From NCBI GenBank assembly GCA_902729315.2, contig LR746268.1:5563501-5627500 (forward strand): 64,000 nucleotides of DNA. Reading direction: 5' to 3'. The position numbers and the translations under genes are program-made. Position 1 is the stretch's first letter. Every line of letters starts with the position of its first letter. The DNA is from Spirodela intermedia (lineage: Eukaryota; Streptophyta; Magnoliopsida; Alismatales; Araceae). Shown piece after piece: positions 60,161 to 64,000 of this stretch. Below the pieces are notes generated by a model. The model saw only the letters and a program-made list of their open reading frames with translations, had not been told where the DNA came from and ran no database searches.

Positions 60161-62008
60161 CCACGTAAGGTTGAGCCTTTTCCGTCTGGTGTTTCTAGTC
60201 CCTACCCTCTCTTCGGTCTTAGAAGAAAACCCCTCCAATTCCAGAAATATGTGGTGATAAACGTGACAACTAATGTGAGTCGTCCTCCATTCTTCTCAAG
60301 TCTCTCAATAATTCTATTAGAAAAGTAGAGCGAAATCACCCACACAAAATAAATACGCAGCATTCGAATTTTGAACATTTTTTGTTGGGGAAAAATCACT
60401 GGATTTCCCTTTCAACATTTAGAAAATGCGGCACATGAAGAATCTCCCGACGACCACAGTTCCCCCCAAGGACCGTAGTGTTCTTCAGACCAGAAATCTT
60501 CTAAAAAATTACAAAAATGGTGAACGGGTGGGGCCAAGGGTGGACATCAGGCCAGAAATCAGGGTACGTCAGCCACTTGAACACAGGCGATGCCACTTGA
60601 AGACTCCATTAAGACACTTATGTCTCAGGTAAAGACTAAATCAAAGCAATTTCTTTCACCAATTTCGAATGTCACCACAACCGGTAATGCATCGGGGAGA
60701 CGGTGCCCGTGGCCGAGAAAAATATCTGCGATTCTGTGAGAAGCCCAAGAATCTCCGCACTGTGGAATGATACATTGCTGATCGAAGAAGCGATGCCCAC
60801 TTCAATAAATTTCTGAAACAAGACATAGAAAGGCCACAAAAGTCCTCTTGAAAAAACCCATGGCAGGCAGAGATATTGGAATCTTGTGATCTTCTGCGAA
60901 TTGTTCACATGTGAATTCCATCTTTCTTTGCATGCGTTTGAAAATGGGCAATAGGCAATACTGTGGGCTTACGTGAGATTTGCTCAACACGTTTTTTTTC
61001 AATACACGTTAGAAAACTATAGGGCTCGCGAACCCAAGGAGCGGAAACTGCGTCTCTCACGTAAGCATATCTTCTCCAACCTAAGATTATCATGTGTTTC
61101 GCACGAAGAACCAGTTTGACTACTATTCACCATTTAATCTGAGGATCCGAGCTTCACATTTCTGCAAGGAAAATGAGAGAATGTAGTCTGCATGGGACTG
61201 CCAAGAGAAATGATAAGTAGAATAAGAAAGAGGGAAAGCGACTATCTATTAACCTCAGTGAATGACAGTTGTTTCAGTGCTCAATTGATGTCAGGCAACA
61301 TGTTGGACTCCGTATTCCATCTTCCTGTTTATAGAGGACTGATTACCAAGGAGAAACAACTGGGCCGTAAGAGATCTACAGGACAGAGGCTCAGATCGCC
61401 TACAGATAGGAGAACGGTATAAAGAGAAATTACAGCATCATAGAAAACTAGAATTACCTTCGCATTGAGAACCAGAAGGCAATCCTTGAGTTGGCCCAGA
61501 ATCTTGCACAATGCAGTCTTTCAACAAACATTGAGGAAGAGGTAATATGGCGTCCAAAATGATGCATAACTCCAGAGCCACACTGCACGATCAAAATTCG
61601 AGAGCTGCAGTCAGATAATTCCCCAACTACCTCGGAACTGCAAACAGAATAGTTCAGGAGGTTCAGAGGCTAGATTATTGAATTGACAGCCGGTGGTGCT
61701 GATCTATTCACTCTAAGACAAAGGTTCACTTCAGAAAACAAGAGTGGTTTTTATGAGCAGAAAAAAATCTACTTTTGGGACCACTTATTCAATAACCATG
61801 TCTTTTAGGTATAAAATCCCCATTAAAAAATTGAAACATACATAAAAGAATACAGGAAAAAAAGTCGAGGTATCAGATGGTCAAATGTAAGGTAATTCAA
61901 TAATACATAAATGGTAGACGTCTCTACTTACCTGACAGTTTTAAATGACGTATGGTCGACTCGATGATGTTCTTACTCGTGCAATAGAAATCATCATGCA
62001 CGAACCTC
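60161..62008. other. convergent intergenic region
   Basis: Holds the 3' ends of the At4g14100-like gene (plus) and the RPK2-like gene (minus). AT-rich with only short open frames; no gene, RNA or mobile element recognised. Confidence 0.55.
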
Positions 62009-64000
62009 TTAGTAGTTCTTCAGCTTTTTTATTTTTTCAACAACCTGTTTCATTGACGGTCTTATAGGTAGGGATTCCACAGTGCACAAACAGGCAAGCC
62101 TCAACATAGCAACTAAATTATCTTTTGGCCCAGCTTCCCATAAGAGTGGAGAGAAGAACTCAGAATGCCGCCCTTCTCGGATCAACATGTTCCCCCAATC
62201 AACAATATTGAATGCATTGCCGTACTCTGAGAACGATGGATCAAGAGATCTCTTTCCAGACAACAATTCCAAAAGCACGACCCCAAAGCTGTATACGTCT
62301 GCTTTATCAGATACCCTGCATGTAATTGCATATTCTGGGGCAACATAGCCAAATGTTCCAGCAACATTGGTAGTAGCATGTGTCTCTGAAGCTTCCAAGA
62401 GCTTAGCCAAACCAAAATCCGACAGGTAAGCATTTAGCCTCTCATCGAGCAAGATATTGCTTGGCTTGATATCCCGATGGACAATACGAGGAATGCAAGA
62501 GTAGTGAAGGTATGCCAAAGCTTGAGCTACATCCAGTGCTATTTTATGAACCACACGCCAGCAGGCATTTTTACCTGACCGGTCATGGATGAAGGCCTCT
62601 AGGTTCCCACCTGAAAGGTAATTGTAAACTAAAAATGTATCTGCCTCTCCCATGTGATACCCCATTAGAGTCACGAGATTTTTATGTCGGATCCTCCCCA
62701 GGGTCCTGATTTCAGCATCAAACTGTTGAAGGCCTTGAAGTTTTCCAATATAAAGCCTCTTTACTGCCACTAGGAATCCAGGAACCAGTTCTGCCTTGTA
62801 GGTAGACCCAAATCCACCCATTCCAATAAGGTTTTTTATACTGAAGTTTCCCGTTGCTTCAACAACACCCTCATAATTCAGCTCAGCCGGTGCATCTGCA
62901 AAGCTCACAAGCACCTTCTCTCCGCTTTGAGCAAGCTGATCAGTTTTCCTTCTAGAAAAGGTCAGGAAGAGAATTAAAACTATGAGAATCGAAACGAAGA
63001 AAGAGGTGGATGCCACTATTACTATGATATAAGGCTGGAAGATATGATTTTGTTCAGTTCTCTCCTGAGCATGGCCAGAAGATGAGGTAGCATCTGGATC
63101 AGGGCATGGCTGAAGAAACATATTTTCTTTGTAGGAATCACAACTAATGAAGCGGAGATGAGGTATATGACCTGAAAGGTTGTTGAAAGAGACATCCAAT
63201 GTAATAAGCCTAGAGAGATTAGAGAAAGATGAGGGTATTATGCCTGAAAGGCTATTGTGATGCAATAATAAAACTTGGAGATTTGGGAGGTCGCCTAAAC
63301 TCGATGGGATAGTCCCTGTCAATTTATTATTAGAAAGATCCAGAATTATCAAGGAAACAATTTGTCCAAGTTGCCACGGGATCTCCCCGGTGAAACTATT
63401 CTCACTGAGAGTAAGTTTCTCCATATTCTTCAGTTTTCCCAGTTCTTGGGGGACAGCGCCATTTAGGCGATTACCTCGCAAGTCAAGATGTGAGAGAATG
63501 AGTAGATTGCCAACAATAGTGGGGATTGGTCCAGTCAGCTGATTGTAGGCTGCTTCCAGCCTTGTCAACTGCAGACAAGTTGATAGAGCACTGGGAGGGA
63601 TGAAACCTGACAGCAGATTCCGACTCAGATTCACTCTGAAGCTCTGTAAATCTTCACACTGTGCAAACAAAGCAGAAGAAAGTGATCCACTGAGATTGTT
63701 GTTGTTCAAAAACAGGCTGAATGAAAGTCTCCGACCACTCAGTGATAAGAATGACGGCAAGGCGCCACTGAACCTGTTAAAACTGTAATCGTGTACAACA
63801 GGATCGTGATCGGAGATTGGACCAAATGGGTTTCTCACAAGAGCACTACGTATAAATCTCCTTGCGTAGAGATTCTCGAGATTTTCCTCAAAAGATAAGC
63901 CGGCATCTTCATCCTTATAATTCCTGCTCATGGACCGACTAGGGTTTCTATTTCCAGGTAGCAATCCATCCAATGAATTATGACTAATATTCAAATAAGC
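62009..64000 (-). CDS. RPK2-like LRR receptor-like Ser/Thr kinase, C-terminal 664 residues (partial)
   Basis: The frame is open from the right edge to the stop at 62009; the N-terminal signal peptide and most LRRs lie outside. The visible part begins with an LRR fragment and an island-like segment (NRNPSRSMSRNYKDED, VVHDYSFNRFSGALP), then about seven LRRs of the plant type (LTGPIPTIVGNLLILSHLDL and similar), one membrane segment (YIIVIVASTSFFVSILIVLILFL, about 63000), and a complete kinase: Gly loop IGMGGFGSTYKAE, VAVKRL lysine, HRDIKPSN (about 62480), DFGLAK (about 62415), GTFGYVAPEYA. All catalytic residues (Lys, HRD Asp, DFG Asp) are present, so it should be active. The layout and kinase sequence match RPK2/TOADSTOOL2, which acts in CLV3-type peptide signalling, anther and embryo development. 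It may equally be a paralogue. No intron in the visible part, as usual for the clade. Confidence 0.9.
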   Translation of the reverse strand, partial: AYLNISHNSLDGLLPGNRNPSRSMSRNYKDEDAGLSFEENLENLYARRFIRSALVRNPFGPISDHDPVVHDYSFNRFSGALPSFLSLSGRRLSFSLFLNNNNLSGSLSSALFAQCEDLQSFRVNLSRNLLSGFIPPSALSTCLQLTRLEAAYNQLTGPIPTIVGNLLILSHLDLRGNRLNGAVPQELGKLKNMEKLTLSENSFTGEIPWQLGQIVSLIILDLSNNKLTGTIPSSLGDLPNLQVLLLHHNSLSGIIPSSFSNLSRLITLDVSFNNLSGHIPHLRFISCDSYKENMFLQPCPDPDATSSSGHAQERTEQNHIFQPYIIVIVASTSFFVSILIVLILFLTFSRRKTDQLAQSGEKVLVSFADAPAELNYEGVVEATGNFSIKNLIGMGGFGSTYKAELVPGFLVAVKRLYIGKLQGLQQFDAEIRTLGRIRHKNLVTLMGYHMGEADTFLVYNYLSGGNLEAFIHDRSGKNACWRVVHKIALDVAQALAYLHYSCIPRIVHRDIKPSNILLDERLNAYLSDFGLAKLLEASETHATTNVAGTFGYVAPEYAITCRVSDKADVYSFGVVLLELLSGKRSLDPSFSEYGNAFNIVDWGNMLIREGRHSEFFSPLLWEAGPKDNLVAMLRLACLCTVESLPIRPSMKQVVEKIKKLKNY

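Noticed and set aside
1-64000. CRISPR array, bacterial operon, prophage, biosynthetic gene cluster, tRNA or rRNA genes
   Set aside because: No regularly spaced repeat-spacer pattern, no cloverleaf or rRNA signature noticed, and all genes are ordinary intron-bearing plant genes with unrelated roles.

Overview
The window is nuclear DNA of a land plant, almost certainly a flowering plant. Long multi-exon genes with AT-rich GT-AG introns, plastid transit peptides and plant-only families (CRUMPLED LEAF, NPF transporters, an RPK2-type receptor kinase, ORTHRUS/VIM) all point that way. Several first exons are very GC-rich next to AT-rich introns. This is common in monocots, but I cannot name the species.

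I resolve eleven protein genes. I placed exon boundaries by finding the family's conserved protein sequence and then requiring splice-site and reading-frame agreement across every junction. From left to right: the start of an ORTHRUS/VIM-like gene (minus, running off the left edge); plastid chorismate synthase (588-4790, minus, 13 exons); the COPII coat subunit SEC24, CEF/SEC24B-C type (5529-19992, minus, 24 exons); a 3.2 kb gene-free stretch with a diverged 87-88 bp tandem repeat; a membrane-anchored plastid rubredoxin (23236-24175, plus); CRUMPLED LEAF (24921-30328, minus, 9 exons), tail-to-tail with the rubredoxin; an NPF6.1-like transporter (31889-34600, plus, with an apparent frameshift); an NFRKB-like INO80-associated protein (36983-43140, plus, 8 exons); a 1,325-residue acidic two-TM protein in one coding exon (44615-48592, minus); a DUF3754 two-TM protein (52152-58945, plus, 15 exons); an At4g14100-like secreted protein (59319-60160, plus, with two apparent frameshifts); and the C-terminal part of an RPK2-like LRR receptor kinase (62009 to the right edge, minus).

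The genes are mostly unrelated housekeeping or signalling functions: aromatic amino-acid synthesis, ER export, plastid biogenesis, nitrate/peptide-family transport, chromatin and receptor signalling. I see no operon-like, biosynthetic-cluster, defence-island, CRISPR or viral organisation, and no tRNA or rRNA gene. The rubredoxin/CRL pair is the one neighbourhood that looks functionally related and evolutionarily conserved.

The most notable signals are: three GC-AG introns in three different genes; five single-base +1 frameshifts in otherwise conserved exons of three genes, which look more like residual sequence error than gene death; (CT)n microsatellites sitting in introns always in the sense-strand pyrimidine orientation; TGGGCC/GGCCCA (site II) clusters upstream of several housekeeping genes; and several young tandem duplications. 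I found no convincing previously undescribed biological system here.
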